NCBI GenBank assembly: GCA_051954695.1
Contig: JBQCHL010000018.1
Location: forward strand, 432,014-496,013
Origin: Terrimonas_A sp051954695
GTDB lineage: Bacteria > Bacteroidota > Bacteroidia > Chitinophagales > Chitinophagaceae
Reading direction: 5' to 3'
DNA length: 64,000 nucleotides
How positions within the stretch are numbered: the stretch's first letter is position 1; each line of letters starts with the position of its first letter. A program made the position numbers and the translations under genes. Under the pieces are notes generated by a model. It saw nothing but the letters and a program-made list of their open reading frames with translations, did not search any database and was not told the origin of the DNA. Below are positions 17,528 to 26,266 of this stretch, piece after piece.

Positions 17528-18373
17528 ATGCCGTTCAAAAAATTAAACCGGGAACAGGTCGATTCCTTTTTTAAAGATGGATACGTTATTGCCAGGAACT
17601 TCTGTAATAAGGCAGAAGTCGATAGAATGTATGTTACAGCTATCGAAGATGATGCAATGGCAAAAAATGCTCTTCTCCTCAATGATCAAACCGGCAAAAA
17701 AACCAAGCTTTCCCTTTGGTTCACCCCCGGCAATGATGTTTTCGGTTACCTGACAAGAAGTGAGAAAATGGTTAACTCTGTTGCCCGGTTGCTGGATAGT
17801 GATGCGCCGGTATGCCATTTCCATTCCAAACTCATGCAAAAGGAGCCCCGGGTGGGTGGTGCGTGGGAATGGCACCAGGATTATGGATACTGGTATAAGA
17901 ACCAGTTTATGTTCCCCGATCAACTGATATCTGTAATGGTTGCCCTTACTACTGCCAATAAGGAAAATGGCTGCCTCCAGGTAATAAAAGGCTCTCACAA
18001 ACTTGGCCGCGTCAATCATGGATTTGCAGGAGAGCAGGTGGGCGCTGATATAACGATGGTAGATAATGCGCTGAAAACAATGGAGCATATATATGTTGAA
18101 CTGGAACCGGGCGATGCATTGTTCTTTCATAGCAATATCCTTCACCGGTCTGAAGCTAATCTTTCAGATCATCCGCGCTGGTCGATCATTTCCTGTTATT
18201 GTTCGCAATCCAATCTTGCCTATAATGAAACTTCCACATCCTGGAAAACGCCGGTGCAAACTGTTCCGGATATAGCTATTGAAAAATGGGAAGCAGCATC
18301 ACTGTCGCAGGCAGATTTCCTGAAGAAAGAAAATGATCCGGCATTAAAAGACTATCAGCCTTCTAATAAGTAA
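17528..18373 (+). CDS. Phytanoyl-CoA dioxygenase (PhyH) family protein
   Basis: 281 residues from the ATG at 17528 (MPFKKLNREQVDSFFKDGYV); the frame runs seven codons further to a TTG. Iron ligands of the Fe(II)/2-oxoglutarate fold are visible: H-x-D in 'WEWHQDYGYWY' and the distal His in 'GDALFFHSNILHRS', followed by the 2-oxoglutarate Arg in 'SDHPRWSIIS'. Members hydroxylate varied small molecules. No signal peptide, so cytosolic. First gene of a three-gene unit; 30 bases before the GH144-like gene. Substrate unknown. Confidence 0.88.
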   Translation: MPFKKLNREQVDSFFKDGYVIARNFCNKAEVDRMYVTAIEDDAMAKNALLLNDQTGKKTKLSLWFTPGNDVFGYLTRSEKMVNSVARLLDSDAPVCHFHSKLMQKEPRVGGAWEWHQDYGYWYKNQFMFPDQLISVMVALTTANKENGCLQVIKGSHKLGRVNHGFAGEQVGADITMVDNALKTMEHIYVELEPGDALFFHSNILHRSEANLSDHPRWSIISCYCSQSNLAYNETSTSWKTPVQTVPDIAIEKWEAASLSQADFLKKENDPALKDYQPSNK

Positions 18374-18403
18374 TCATTTTAAAACCAAATACCATTATTA
18401 ATA

Positions 18404-19825
18404 ATGAAGTACTGCTGTACCTTGCTTGCTATTGCATTCATTGTTTTGTTTCAAAACCATTCTGTTGCACAGAAAGTAAATCTTAAAGACGGATACCCGA
18501 ATTCAATTAAGCCTGTGGGTATCATCAACGGTCTCGACGATACCACGCTTCTCGAAGTGGTGCAGAGGCAAACCTTCCGGTATTTCTGGCATTTTGCTCA
18601 CCCGGTCAGCGGGCTTTCGCGGGAAAGAAGTAATACGATCCGTGCTGATTATTTCTGGGACTACGCCAACGAAGCCTACGACGAGCCGAATTTCAGCAAG
18701 GGGACTTATGGCCCTGAAGCATGTGCTATAGGCGGTACCGGCTTTGGCATTATGGCTACGATCGTTGCAGTGGAAAGGGGATGGATCGGGAGGGACACTG
18801 CTCTTAGGCGCCTTGTAAAAATGGTTGACTTTTTGAACAAGGCTGAAAGCTTCCACGGAATATTCCCGCATTTCATGAATGGAGAAACCGGTAAGGCCAT
18901 TGCCTTCGGTAAACTTGATGATGGCGCCGATATCGTTGAAACAAGTTATTTATTGATGGGATTTCTATGTGCAAGGGAATACTTTAACACTGATGCACCC
19001 CTCGAGAGATATTTTCGCAACAGGGTAAATGAACTCTGGAGGTCCGCCAATTGGAACTGGCATGCAAAAGGTGGTAATACACTGTTCTACTGGCACTGGA
19101 GCCCTTTGCAGGGTTTTGATATGAACTTCCCGATAAGAGGATGGAATGAATGCCTGATCACTTTTATCATGTCTGCTTCTTCTCCCAATCATCCAATATC
19201 TCCTGATGTTTATTTCAACAGTTTTGTGAACAGTGCTTCATATTTCAACGGCAAAAAATATTATGATATCAAACTTCCTTTAGGATTTGAATATGGCGGC
19301 CCATTATTTTTCTCCCACTATACCTTTATGGGCATTGATCCGCACAACCTGGAAAGTTTCCAGGTGAATTACTGGGAACAGAACCTGAACCATACATTAA
19401 TCAACCGGCAATGGTGCATCGACAATCCTAAAAAATATAAAGGCTACAGTAAAGAATGCTGGGGCTTAACAGCCGGTGATAGTTACAAAGGATATGTTGC
19501 GCACTGCCCGCAGGAAGATCTCGGCGTAATTCAGCCAACAGCAGCCCTCTCTGCATTTCCTTATACTCCGGAATACTCAATGGAAGCATTAAAGCATTTT
19601 TATTATGACCTGGGAGATAAGATATGGAGTGAGTATGGTTTTGTTGATGGCTTCAGCATCGATAAAAACTGGTATGCAAAAAGTCACCTGGCCATAGATC
19701 AGGGACCAATTGTGGTGATGATAGAAAACTACAGGAGCGGGTTGCTTTGGAAATTATTCATGAATATTCCCGATGTACAAAACGGTTTGAAAAAACTGGG
19801 GTTTAAAAGCCCTTCTATAAAATAA
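18404..19825 (+). CDS. Glucoamylase-like / GH144-type glycoside hydrolase (candidate beta-1,2-glucanase)
   Basis: 473 residues with signal peptide MKYCCTLLAIAFIVLFQNHS (ends near VAQ). The body matches the 'glucoamylase' (COG5368) family that includes GH144 endo-beta-1,2-glucanases, first characterised in Chitinophaga: 'VVQRQTFRYFWHFAHPVSGL', 'ACAIGGTGFGIMATIVAVER', 'DDGADIVETSYLLMGFLCAR', 'WNECLITFIMSASS', 'ECWGLTAGDSYKGY', 'LAIDQGPIVVMIENYRSGLL'. The fold is an (alpha/alpha)6 barrel; it would act in the periplasm or at the cell surface. It is flanked by PhyH and Gfo/Idh genes with gaps of 30 and 10 bases. Exact linkage specificity is inferred. Confidence 0.82.
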   Translation: MKYCCTLLAIAFIVLFQNHSVAQKVNLKDGYPNSIKPVGIINGLDDTTLLEVVQRQTFRYFWHFAHPVSGLSRERSNTIRADYFWDYANEAYDEPNFSKGTYGPEACAIGGTGFGIMATIVAVERGWIGRDTALRRLVKMVDFLNKAESFHGIFPHFMNGETGKAIAFGKLDDGADIVETSYLLMGFLCAREYFNTDAPLERYFRNRVNELWRSANWNWHAKGGNTLFYWHWSPLQGFDMNFPIRGWNECLITFIMSASSPNHPISPDVYFNSFVNSASYFNGKKYYDIKLPLGFEYGGPLFFSHYTFMGIDPHNLESFQVNYWEQNLNHTLINRQWCIDNPKKYKGYSKECWGLTAGDSYKGYVAHCPQEDLGVIQPTAALSAFPYTPEYSMEALKHFYYDLGDKIWSEYGFVDGFSIDKNWYAKSHLAIDQGPIVVMIENYRSGLLWKLFMNIPDVQNGLKKLGFKSPSIK

Positions 19826-19835
19826 ATATTACTAT

Positions 19836-20999
19836 ATGAGTACTGTTTCAAGAAAGGATTTCTTACAGCGTACGGCGATGGCCGGCACGGCATTACTGCT
19901 CTCGCAACTGGAAAGTTTTGCTCTCACAAAAGCGGATAAGAAGATCAGGATTGCTATTATCGGTTGCGGTAGTGTTTCCGGACAGTATCTTCCACATCTT
20001 TCTAAAAGCCCTTATGTGGAGTTGGTAAGCGTTTGTGATATTAAACCTGAACGGGCTAAAAAGAGGGCCGAAGAATTTAAGGTACCCAACCATTTCCCTC
20101 ATATTGATCAATTGCTTGCCGGCCCTGATTTTGATCTGATGGTGACGCTTACAGACATGCAGGAGCATGGCCGTCTTAACAAACAAGCGCTTAATGCAGG
20201 CAAGCACGTGTGGAGCGAAAAGCCGTTGGCCAATACTTATAAGGAAGGGAAGGCTTTGGTCGATCTTGCAGAAAGCAGGAAACTAAGGATATGGGGTGCG
20301 CCTGCTGTTGTGAACAGTCCGCAGTTCGCGTTTATGTCAAAAGCATTGCAGGAGGGAAAACTGGGCAAGGTATCTTCTGCGCATGCGCACTATGGTCATA
20401 CAGGCCCTACATGGTCTGCTTTTTTTTATGAAGAAGGAGGCGGCAGCCTTCCTGATCTTGGTGTGTATAATATTGCAACACTTACCGGCTTATTGGGACC
20501 GGCTAAATCACTTGTTGCAATGACGAGTGTTATAACGCCTGACCGGACAGTGGATGACAAAGGAAAGATCCCTGTAAAAGCCGAAGATAATGCCATGCTA
20601 TTAATGGACCATGGCAACGGAGTTATTTCCCATGTTCAATGTGGGTTCAATTATTTCGATCCTTATGGTCATGAAGGGAAGGGGCAGGACAGACCTACCA
20701 TCATTATTTGGGGAACACAGGGGAATATGGCACTTGTTGGTTACGACTGGGCTCCTTATGGCGTGGATATGGCTACCAGTGGTCATGAACAATCACAACG
20801 GTTTCTTCCCGACCCGGGAACCTATGTATGGCAGCAGGGAGCAACGGTAATTTCCGAATCCCTTGTTACCGGAAAAGAACCATTGATCAATGTTCATCAC
20901 GCTTTGCATGTACTGGAGATCATTGAGGCTGCAAGAGAATCAGGAAAAACAGGGAAAAGGATCAAACTTCAGTCTGAATTCAAATGGCCGATCGTTTAG
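19836..20999 (+). CDS. Gfo/Idh/MocA family oxidoreductase with Tat-like leader
   Basis: 387 residues. The leader 'SRKDFLQRTAMAGTALLLSQ' resembles a Tat signal with Arg-Lys in place of Arg-Arg, so export is likely but not certain. Rossmann motif 'IAIIGCGSVSGQY', the family lysine in 'HVWSEKPLANTYKEG', and 'GGGSLPDLGVYNIATL', where the usual catalytic His of 'DxGxH' is Tyr. Members oxidise or reduce sugar hydroxyls with NAD(P), and some exported ones hydrolyse glycosides with tightly bound NAD. Ends the AraC-controlled three-gene unit. Confidence 0.88.
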   Translation: MSTVSRKDFLQRTAMAGTALLLSQLESFALTKADKKIRIAIIGCGSVSGQYLPHLSKSPYVELVSVCDIKPERAKKRAEEFKVPNHFPHIDQLLAGPDFDLMVTLTDMQEHGRLNKQALNAGKHVWSEKPLANTYKEGKALVDLAESRKLRIWGAPAVVNSPQFAFMSKALQEGKLGKVSSAHAHYGHTGPTWSAFFYEEGGGSLPDLGVYNIATLTGLLGPAKSLVAMTSVITPDRTVDDKGKIPVKAEDNAMLLMDHGNGVISHVQCGFNYFDPYGHEGKGQDRPTIIIWGTQGNMALVGYDWAPYGVDMATSGHEQSQRFLPDPGTYVWQQGATVISESLVTGKEPLINVHHALHVLEIIEAARESGKTGKRIKLQSEFKWPIV

Positions 21000-21042
21000 T
21001 TCCCGATAGCCATAGCTCTTAAACAAGGATAGGCCGGAATTC

Positions 21043-21108
21043 TTGGTAAAAGGGGTTAAATACTAGCTGGCGCTTTGCCTGAACCTAAAAGCGGTTCATT
21101 TTTACCAA
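21043..21108. repeat. Nested inverted repeats ahead of the TlpA-like gene
   Basis: TTGGTAAAA (21043-21051) pairs exactly with TTTTACCAA (21100-21108), and inside it GAACC (21081-21085) pairs with GGTTC (21093-21097). The outer right arm touches the start at 21113, so folding could hide the ribosome entry region. Function not known. Confidence 0.4.
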
Positions 21109-21112
21109 AAAA

Positions 21113-22228
21113 ATGAAGCGAGTTTTAACCTGTTGTTTCCTGATCTTTCCCGGCTTTCTTTTTGGGCAATTCCAGATTGAAGCGAAATTGAAAGGATTTG
21201 AAGACGGTACTGTTTTTTATATAAAGGATATTGAAGCCGACCAGGTACTTGACAGTGCAGTACTAAATAAAGGAAGGTTTATCATAAAAGGGCAATTCGA
21301 TGATACTCCCCGCTCTTTGTGGTTGTACACACAAACACCAAAAAGCAGTTTTTTCTATTGCAATCTGTTTATGGGCAATGACCGGGTGACCGTGGAGGGA
21401 TCGGCAAAGGACATGCCCTATTTTTTGAAAATAAAAGGTTCTGCTATTCATGATATTTATCAGATACTGAATAGCAAGACTGGCAGACTGTTCCAATCAA
21501 GAGATAGCCTGGTAAGCGTGGCTATGCCCTTATTGATGAAGAATGAGAACCAGGACCGGCAGGACAGCTTATGGAAAATAATAAGGGCGATCGATGATAC
21601 GGTACAACTGATCACACATCAATTTATCCGTCAGCATATCAATTCCTATGCAGGCGTCAGGCAATTGAATTATGCCCGTTTCCAGTTTGATACAACTACA
21701 CTGAGGCAATTATATAACCAATTGCAGGAGCCATTTTCAGAAAGCCGTTATGCCAGAACGATCGCGACATTTTTAAAGGTTGGGTCACCATTAAAAACGG
21801 GTGATCTTTCCAGGGATTTTACAGCTATCGATTCTTCGGGGAAACAACATGCGCTGACTGATTATCGTGGCAAATATGTTCTGCTCAATTTTACTACAAC
21901 GTATTGCGGCCCCTGTATCCTGTCGAAAGATGAAATGAAAAAAGCGGCATCCCTGTATACGGACAGGCTGACCGTACTTGGATTCAATGCAGACCCGTCA
22001 CGGGAGACATGGCTGAAAGGTTTGATAAGGGATCAGCCAACATGGCCTGTTGTATGGGATGGCCAGTCGGAACACAGCGAAGTAATACTGAAATATGGTG
22101 TGCAGGGTTATCCTACTTATATACTGCTCGATCCGAAAGGCGTAATTGTTCATCGTTGGTCTGGTTATGGTGAAGGTACTATCCTGGCGGCTTTGCAGAA
22201 AAAATTACCTCCCGAAAATTTGCAGTAA
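21113..22228 (+). CDS. TlpA-like thioredoxin-fold protein with DUF4369 N-terminal domain
   Basis: 371 residues. Signal peptide (MKRVLTCCFLIFPGFLFGQ), a DUF4369-type beta domain about 20-110 ('IEAKLKGFEDGTVFYIKDIE'), a helical linker, then an AhpC/TSA-TlpA thioredoxin domain with active cysteines C265 and C268 in 'TTYCGPCILS' and the cis-Pro loop in 'VQGYPTYILLDPKG'. Periplasmic thiol-disulfide exchange; the DUF4369 arrangement is widespread in Bacteroidota. The next gene, a LytS-type kinase, starts 9 bases after the stop, so the redox protein and sensor are probably co-expressed. Confidence 0.9.
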   Translation: MKRVLTCCFLIFPGFLFGQFQIEAKLKGFEDGTVFYIKDIEADQVLDSAVLNKGRFIIKGQFDDTPRSLWLYTQTPKSSFFYCNLFMGNDRVTVEGSAKDMPYFLKIKGSAIHDIYQILNSKTGRLFQSRDSLVSVAMPLLMKNENQDRQDSLWKIIRAIDDTVQLITHQFIRQHINSYAGVRQLNYARFQFDTTTLRQLYNQLQEPFSESRYARTIATFLKVGSPLKTGDLSRDFTAIDSSGKQHALTDYRGKYVLLNFTTTYCGPCILSKDEMKKAASLYTDRLTVLGFNADPSRETWLKGLIRDQPTWPVVWDGQSEHSEVILKYGVQGYPTYILLDPKGVIVHRWSGYGEGTILAALQKKLPPENLQ

Positions 22229-22237
22229 ATTCCAGCC

Positions 22238-24007
22238 ATGGTTGTTCGTTTCTTAAGCGTATTGGTTTTACTGCTGTTTATGACGGTTGCTTATGGGCAG
22301 GCTAAAAACAGTGAGGGTGCATATTTTCAATTCAATATTCTCTACACATATACAAACGAGCTGACTTATGACAATTTTTATTATGTAAAAGAAAATGAGC
22401 TCTGGTCTTATGATGGCAGGACGACACAATTCAGCGCATTTCCCGGAGGTTTTTTACCTAATGATACCGGTATTATCGGAAGATTGAATACAGAAGCTGG
22501 GGTAGGAGTTCGCTTCAGACAGCGATCCCGTGTTTTTCCGGGCTACCCGGTGCAGTTACTGAACAAAAAACTTCTGTCAAGCAATATTTTAGATAGCTCA
22601 GATGCATCTGTCATTGCCCTGGGTATTCATCCGGGCAATGCCCATTTGTATGAATACCGGATTGTAGTCAATAATGAAACAATAAGTAAAGATTGGTCAG
22701 GTTTCTCTCAATTTGCACAGGTAGCCGAAACGGGCTACCGCTATGCTGTTATCGGAACGTTTAAGCAGCCCGGTAACTACCTAATGATAGAAATACGGAA
22801 TAAACAAACACAACGGGACGCCGGTAGTATTGTGCTTAACTGGCCCAGGCATTATCAATTGTCCATAGCACATACCCGTGTCTATTTTAAAGAGGATAAC
22901 CAAATTGGTACCAACGGATACCTGGATGCAGGGCTTTTAAAGAAGGGATATGCGTCTGCTAAAGAAGAAGGTACTGGTGTATTAAAAGACCTGCGTATCC
23001 CCGGAGATAAGGAATACCTTAGTGTGATCCTCGATCTCAACCAGGTGGAACTGACTTTTCCCTACCAGGCAAGGCTGGAACGGCAGCGGAACGGAGTGCT
23101 GGATACTGCCGAAGTTGATTATTATTTTAATGAAAAGGAACTCCGGATACCCGGCATGTTGATAGATAAGCCAGGTAAATATCGCCTCCTGGTAGGATGT
23201 ACCTACTTTTTTGACTCCCCGATATATAAACAATGGATACTCGCAGTACCTTTTGAAATATTGAAACCACCGGCTCTATCGAGGAAATGGACAATAAGAC
23301 AGATGTTGCCTTATATCATCGGGTTGTTTGTTTTGGCGGGCATACTGTTTTACCTGTATTACCGGATGAACAAGCAGCGTGTAAGGCGAATGGAACAGGA
23401 AAAACAATTACAGCAATTACAACTTCGCAGCTTACAGGATCGGCTGAACCCGCATTTTTTGTTTAATGCGCTGGGAGCTATTCAAAACCTGATAGGGAAA
23501 AATGATACGGTGCAGGCATCCCGGTATCTTGACCAATTTTCGGTACTTACGCGGACCATTCTTGCCAATAGCCACCTGGATATTATAAGTTTGGAAGATG
23601 AGTGGAGTATTTTACAACGCTATCTCGAAATGGAGCAATTGCGTGCCGCCTTTCATTTCAGGATGACGATGGATGACTCTATACCCGTTTCCAATATAGA
23701 AATACCGGTGATGCTGCTGCAGCCTTTTGTAGAAAATGCAGTAAAGCATGGTGTGACAGGAACGGGTATGATACAGGTGGAAGCCCTGCGTGCAGGAATA
23801 GATCTTGTTTTCCATGTTTCGGATAATGGCAAAGGCATGGATACTGTTTCTTCAAAGGTTGCAGGCAGTGGTTGGGGATTGCAGATAGTAAATGAACGGA
23901 TCCGTTTGCTGAATGAGATGTATGGGGAAGAACTTGTTCGTTATAAAATCCATTCGGATCATTCCGGGACGCGTGTGGAAATACAATTAAAAGGCTGGCT
24001 CTCTTAA
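22238..24007 (+). CDS. LytS-type sensor histidine kinase
   Basis: 589 residues. Signal/anchor at the start, a long periplasmic beta-rich region to about residue 345, a membrane helix near 357-378 ('PYIIGLFVLAGILFYLYY'), coiled coil, then the His_kinase (PF06580-type) segment with phospho-acceptor H406 in 'RLNPHFLFNALGAIQNL' and an ATPase domain ('LLQPFVENAVKHGV', 'VSDNGKGMD', 'GWGLQIVNERIRLL'). Pairs with the LytTR regulator 15 bases downstream. The sensed signal is unknown; the neighbouring thioredoxin-like gene hints at envelope stress. Confidence 0.92.
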   Translation: MVVRFLSVLVLLLFMTVAYGQAKNSEGAYFQFNILYTYTNELTYDNFYYVKENELWSYDGRTTQFSAFPGGFLPNDTGIIGRLNTEAGVGVRFRQRSRVFPGYPVQLLNKKLLSSNILDSSDASVIALGIHPGNAHLYEYRIVVNNETISKDWSGFSQFAQVAETGYRYAVIGTFKQPGNYLMIEIRNKQTQRDAGSIVLNWPRHYQLSIAHTRVYFKEDNQIGTNGYLDAGLLKKGYASAKEEGTGVLKDLRIPGDKEYLSVILDLNQVELTFPYQARLERQRNGVLDTAEVDYYFNEKELRIPGMLIDKPGKYRLLVGCTYFFDSPIYKQWILAVPFEILKPPALSRKWTIRQMLPYIIGLFVLAGILFYLYYRMNKQRVRRMEQEKQLQQLQLRSLQDRLNPHFLFNALGAIQNLIGKNDTVQASRYLDQFSVLTRTILANSHLDIISLEDEWSILQRYLEMEQLRAAFHFRMTMDDSIPVSNIEIPVMLLQPFVENAVKHGVTGTGMIQVEALRAGIDLVFHVSDNGKGMDTVSSKVAGSGWGLQIVNERIRLLNEMYGEELVRYKIHSDHSGTRVEIQLKGWLS

Positions 24008-24022
24008 AATCTTATCACGATC

Positions 24023-24784
24023 ATGCCCATTCACACTGTTATTGTTGAAGATGAATTGCATAACCTGGAGCACCTTGAGCGGTTGATCCAGTTGGAGGTC
24101 CCTGCTTTAAGAGTTGTTGCTACTGCTAATTCTGTAGCGGAAGCCCACAAGATGATCCATCAATATCAACCAGAACTGGTGCTACTGGATATACAACTAA
24201 AGGGGGAGACAGGGTTTGACCTGTTAGCTGGTTTAATGGATATACGGTTCGAGATCATTTTTATAACTGCGTATGATCAGTACGGAATACAGGCTGTTAA
24301 GTTTTCCGCGCTGGATTATTTGCTGAAACCAGTTATGGCACCTGATCTTCAGCAGGCTGTCAATAAAGCGATATCCCGGATTGAAAAAAAACAGCAGGAC
24401 CGGAAACTGGAAAACCTGCTGGCTTTTCTTGCGGCAGGTAATCATGATCAGCAAAAGCTCGCCTTGCCACTGCAGGATGAAGTCCGGTATGAACCGGTGA
24501 TGAGCATTATCCGTCTTGAAGCTTCCAACAATTACTGTTATATCTTCCTGGAAAATGGTGAGCGGTTGCTCGTATGCAAAACGTTGAAAGAATTTTCCGG
24601 TATGCTGGAACCGTATAATTTTATACGCACTCATCAGTCGCACCTGGTGAATATGAAAACGATAAAAAGTCACCTGAAAGAAGATGGTGGTATGCTCCTG
24701 CTCGTTGATCAGTCAAAAATTCCTATTTCCAAAGCGCATCGTTCATCAGTCAAAGAAAAGCTACAGCGGTTTTCCCGTTTTTAG
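24023..24784 (+). CDS. LytTR-family response regulator
   Basis: 253 residues. Receiver domain with D10-E11 acidic pocket, phospho-acceptor D56 in 'LVLLDIQLKGETGF', and Lys in 'ALDYLLKPVM'. C-terminal LytTR DNA-binding domain from about 150 ('IIRLEASNNYCYIFLENGE', 'FIRTHQSHLVNMKTI', 'KIPISKAHRSSVKEKL'). Immediately follows its kinase. LytTR domains bind direct repeats; none was identified with confidence nearby. Confidence 0.93.
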   Translation: MPIHTVIVEDELHNLEHLERLIQLEVPALRVVATANSVAEAHKMIHQYQPELVLLDIQLKGETGFDLLAGLMDIRFEIIFITAYDQYGIQAVKFSALDYLLKPVMAPDLQQAVNKAISRIEKKQQDRKLENLLAFLAAGNHDQQKLALPLQDEVRYEPVMSIIRLEASNNYCYIFLENGERLLVCKTLKEFSGMLEPYNFIRTHQSHLVNMKTIKSHLKEDGGMLLLVDQSKIPISKAHRSSVKEKLQRFSRF

Positions 24785-24800
24785 CAGAAACACAGGCAGG

Positions 24801-26153
24801 TCATGTTCTGTCTTTATTAATACGCTTGTCCCTGATCTGCTTAAGTGTTTTGTCGGCGTTTGAATCATCCTGTTCAATCTTCGAAGCACCTACTCTTTGA
24901 GAAAGATAGATCCCGGTGTGACCACTGAAATAATAGGCAGTGAAGCAGGCAACGGCATAATACAGGATATGATCACCGCCAAAAAGTTCGACTCCCATGA
25001 TCGTGCACGCAATGGGCGTGTTGGTAGCACCGGCAAATACAGCAATAAAGCCGAGTCCTGCCATGAGATCAACAGGTGCTCCTATGATCATAGCTATCGT
25101 ATTTCCCAACGCAGCGCCTATAAAAAACAAGGGCGTTACTTCTCCACCTTTAAAACCCATACCCAGTGTTATTGCAGTGAATATTATTTTCCAGAACCAG
25201 CTTAAATATCCTGCACCACCTTCCGAAAAGCATGAAACAATAGATACCCCACCGGGATCAGGATTGGTTACTCCAAGGCCCAGGTAATCCCTTGTTCCTG
25301 TTGCAGCCGTTAATGCAATAATGATAACACCACCGAGTGCGGGGATCAGCCATTTGACCCTGATAAAGCGGTTGCTGTAATTTTTGATCGTATGGGAGAG
25401 CTCAGAAAAGAAATACCCTGCCAGTCCGAAAAATATGCCGGCAATAATTGCTTTTCCGAGAAGCAGGTAATCAAAATGCAGGAATGAAATATTGCTGGAT
25501 CCTGTTGCTTTAAATGTGATATTGTAGGCCGTGTGATGAATGCCATAAGCAGAACAGGTGAGATCAGCCAGTACGCTGGCAATAAAGCAAGGCATTAAAG
25601 CATTGTAGTTCATTCTGCCAATCGCCAGTACTTCAAGAGCAAAAATGGCACCTGTAACGGGCGTGCCGAATACGGCCCCAAAACCTGCGGCAATACCGCA
25701 CATGAGAAGGATGCGGATATCCTGTTTGTTTAATTTAAACCAGCGACCCAGGAGTGAAGCCATACTCCCGCCCATTTGCACAGCCGTGCCTTCACGGCCT
25801 GCAGAGCCGCCGAATAAATGTGTAATGATCGTTGTGCCCAAAACCAGCGGTGTCATACGTGAAGGGACACCTCCGCCAGGTTCATGGATCTCTTCCATGA
25901 TCAGGTTGTTCCCGGCTTCCGCATTTTTGCCGAAATATTTATAAATAAAATAGATCAGGATGCCGGCCAGGGGAAGAAAATATAATAACCAGCTTTGCTG
26001 CCAGCGCATTTCAGTGGCTTTATCCAATAACCATAGGAAGAAGGCAACCAGCGAACCAACTATAAAAGAAACAGGGATGGTGAGAAGTGTCCAGCGAAGG
26101 AGATGGTTTGTGATAGCAATGTGCTCGAAACTGGTCTTTAATTTTTTTATCAT
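24801..26153 (-). CDS. CLC-type fluoride/proton antiporter (CLC-F)
   Basis: 450 residues, about a dozen or more hydrophobic segments. Seen: the external gate Glu E121 lies in 'GREGT' (residues 119-123), not the chloride-type 'GREGP'; the 'GSGIP' motif is replaced by 'GGGVP' (93-97), losing the central serine; the position of the internal proton glutamate (E203 of the E. coli protein) is Val175 in 'FALEVLAIG'. These three departures are the published signature of the fluoride-exporting CLC branch. A fluoride riboswitch-like leader sits directly upstream, which strongly supports fluoride rather than chloride. Role: fluoride efflux at the inner membrane driven by proton entry. Confidence 0.85.
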   Translation of the reverse strand: MIKKLKTSFEHIAITNHLLRWTLLTIPVSFIVGSLVAFFLWLLDKATEMRWQQSWLLYFLPLAGILIYFIYKYFGKNAEAGNNLIMEEIHEPGGGVPSRMTPLVLGTTIITHLFGGSAGREGTAVQMGGSMASLLGRWFKLNKQDIRILLMCGIAAGFGAVFGTPVTGAIFALEVLAIGRMNYNALMPCFIASVLADLTCSAYGIHHTAYNITFKATGSSNISFLHFDYLLLGKAIIAGIFFGLAGYFFSELSHTIKNYSNRFIRVKWLIPALGGVIIIALTAATGTRDYLGLGVTNPDPGGVSIVSCFSEGGAGYLSWFWKIIFTAITLGMGFKGGEVTPLFFIGAALGNTIAMIIGAPVDLMAGLGFIAVFAGATNTPIACTIMGVELFGGDHILYYAVACFTAYYFSGHTGIYLSQRVGASKIEQDDSNADKTLKQIRDKRINKDRT

Positions 26154-26199
26154 CCTACAAATAGTTTATAAGGCCAAAGGCCGGTACTTAATTTGTAGG
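26154..26199 (-). promoter_or_regulatory. Putative expression platform of the fluoride riboswitch
   Basis: On the minus strand CCTACAAAT (26199 to 26191) is the 3' end of the aptamer, and its exact complement ATTTGTAGG (26162 to 26154) touches the ATG at 26153. Nine base pairs can form only if the aptamer end is free. Inference: without fluoride the start region is paired and closed; with fluoride the aptamer keeps CCTAC and translation can start. A small GGCC/GGCC hairpin lies in the loop. Confidence 0.65.
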
Positions 26200-26249
26200 C
26201 GCCATTAGTTCTTAAGAAAGAACGGTTCAGTAGGAAGACACCATTTCCT
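26194..26249 (-). promoter_or_regulatory. Fluoride riboswitch aptamer (crcB motif)
   Basis: Minus strand, 5' to 3': P1 hairpin GGAAATGGTGTCTTCC (26248 to 26233), then AACCG, a six-pair hairpin GTTCTT/AAGAAC with a TCTT loop, then CTAATGGCGCCTACA. This follows the crcB-motif order (ATGG loop, AACCG, second hairpin, TGATGnnnCCTAC-like end, here TAATGGCGCCTAC). The loop GGTGTC can pair along all six positions with GGCGCC (two as G-U), forming the pseudoknot expected of the aptamer. It precedes a CLC-F antiporter gene, a classic target of this RNA. Confidence 0.82.
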
Positions 26250-26255
26250 TGGGGA

Positions 26256-26263
26256 CAAAGATA
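26256..26263 (-). promoter_or_regulatory. -7 promoter element (TATCTTTG, minus strand) for the riboswitch transcript
   Basis: Exact TAnnTTTG match placed so that transcription would begin at about 26250, just where the aptamer begins. A TTCG on the minus strand 20 bases upstream (26287 to 26284), inside the arm of the inverted repeat, is a three-of-four match to the -33 TTTG. Confidence 0.5.
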
Positions 26264-26266
26264 CAG

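Noticed and set aside
17543..18145. 200-codon open frame on the minus strand
   Set aside because: Antisense to the PhyH gene, whose iron-binding motifs are clear; the antisense protein resembles nothing.
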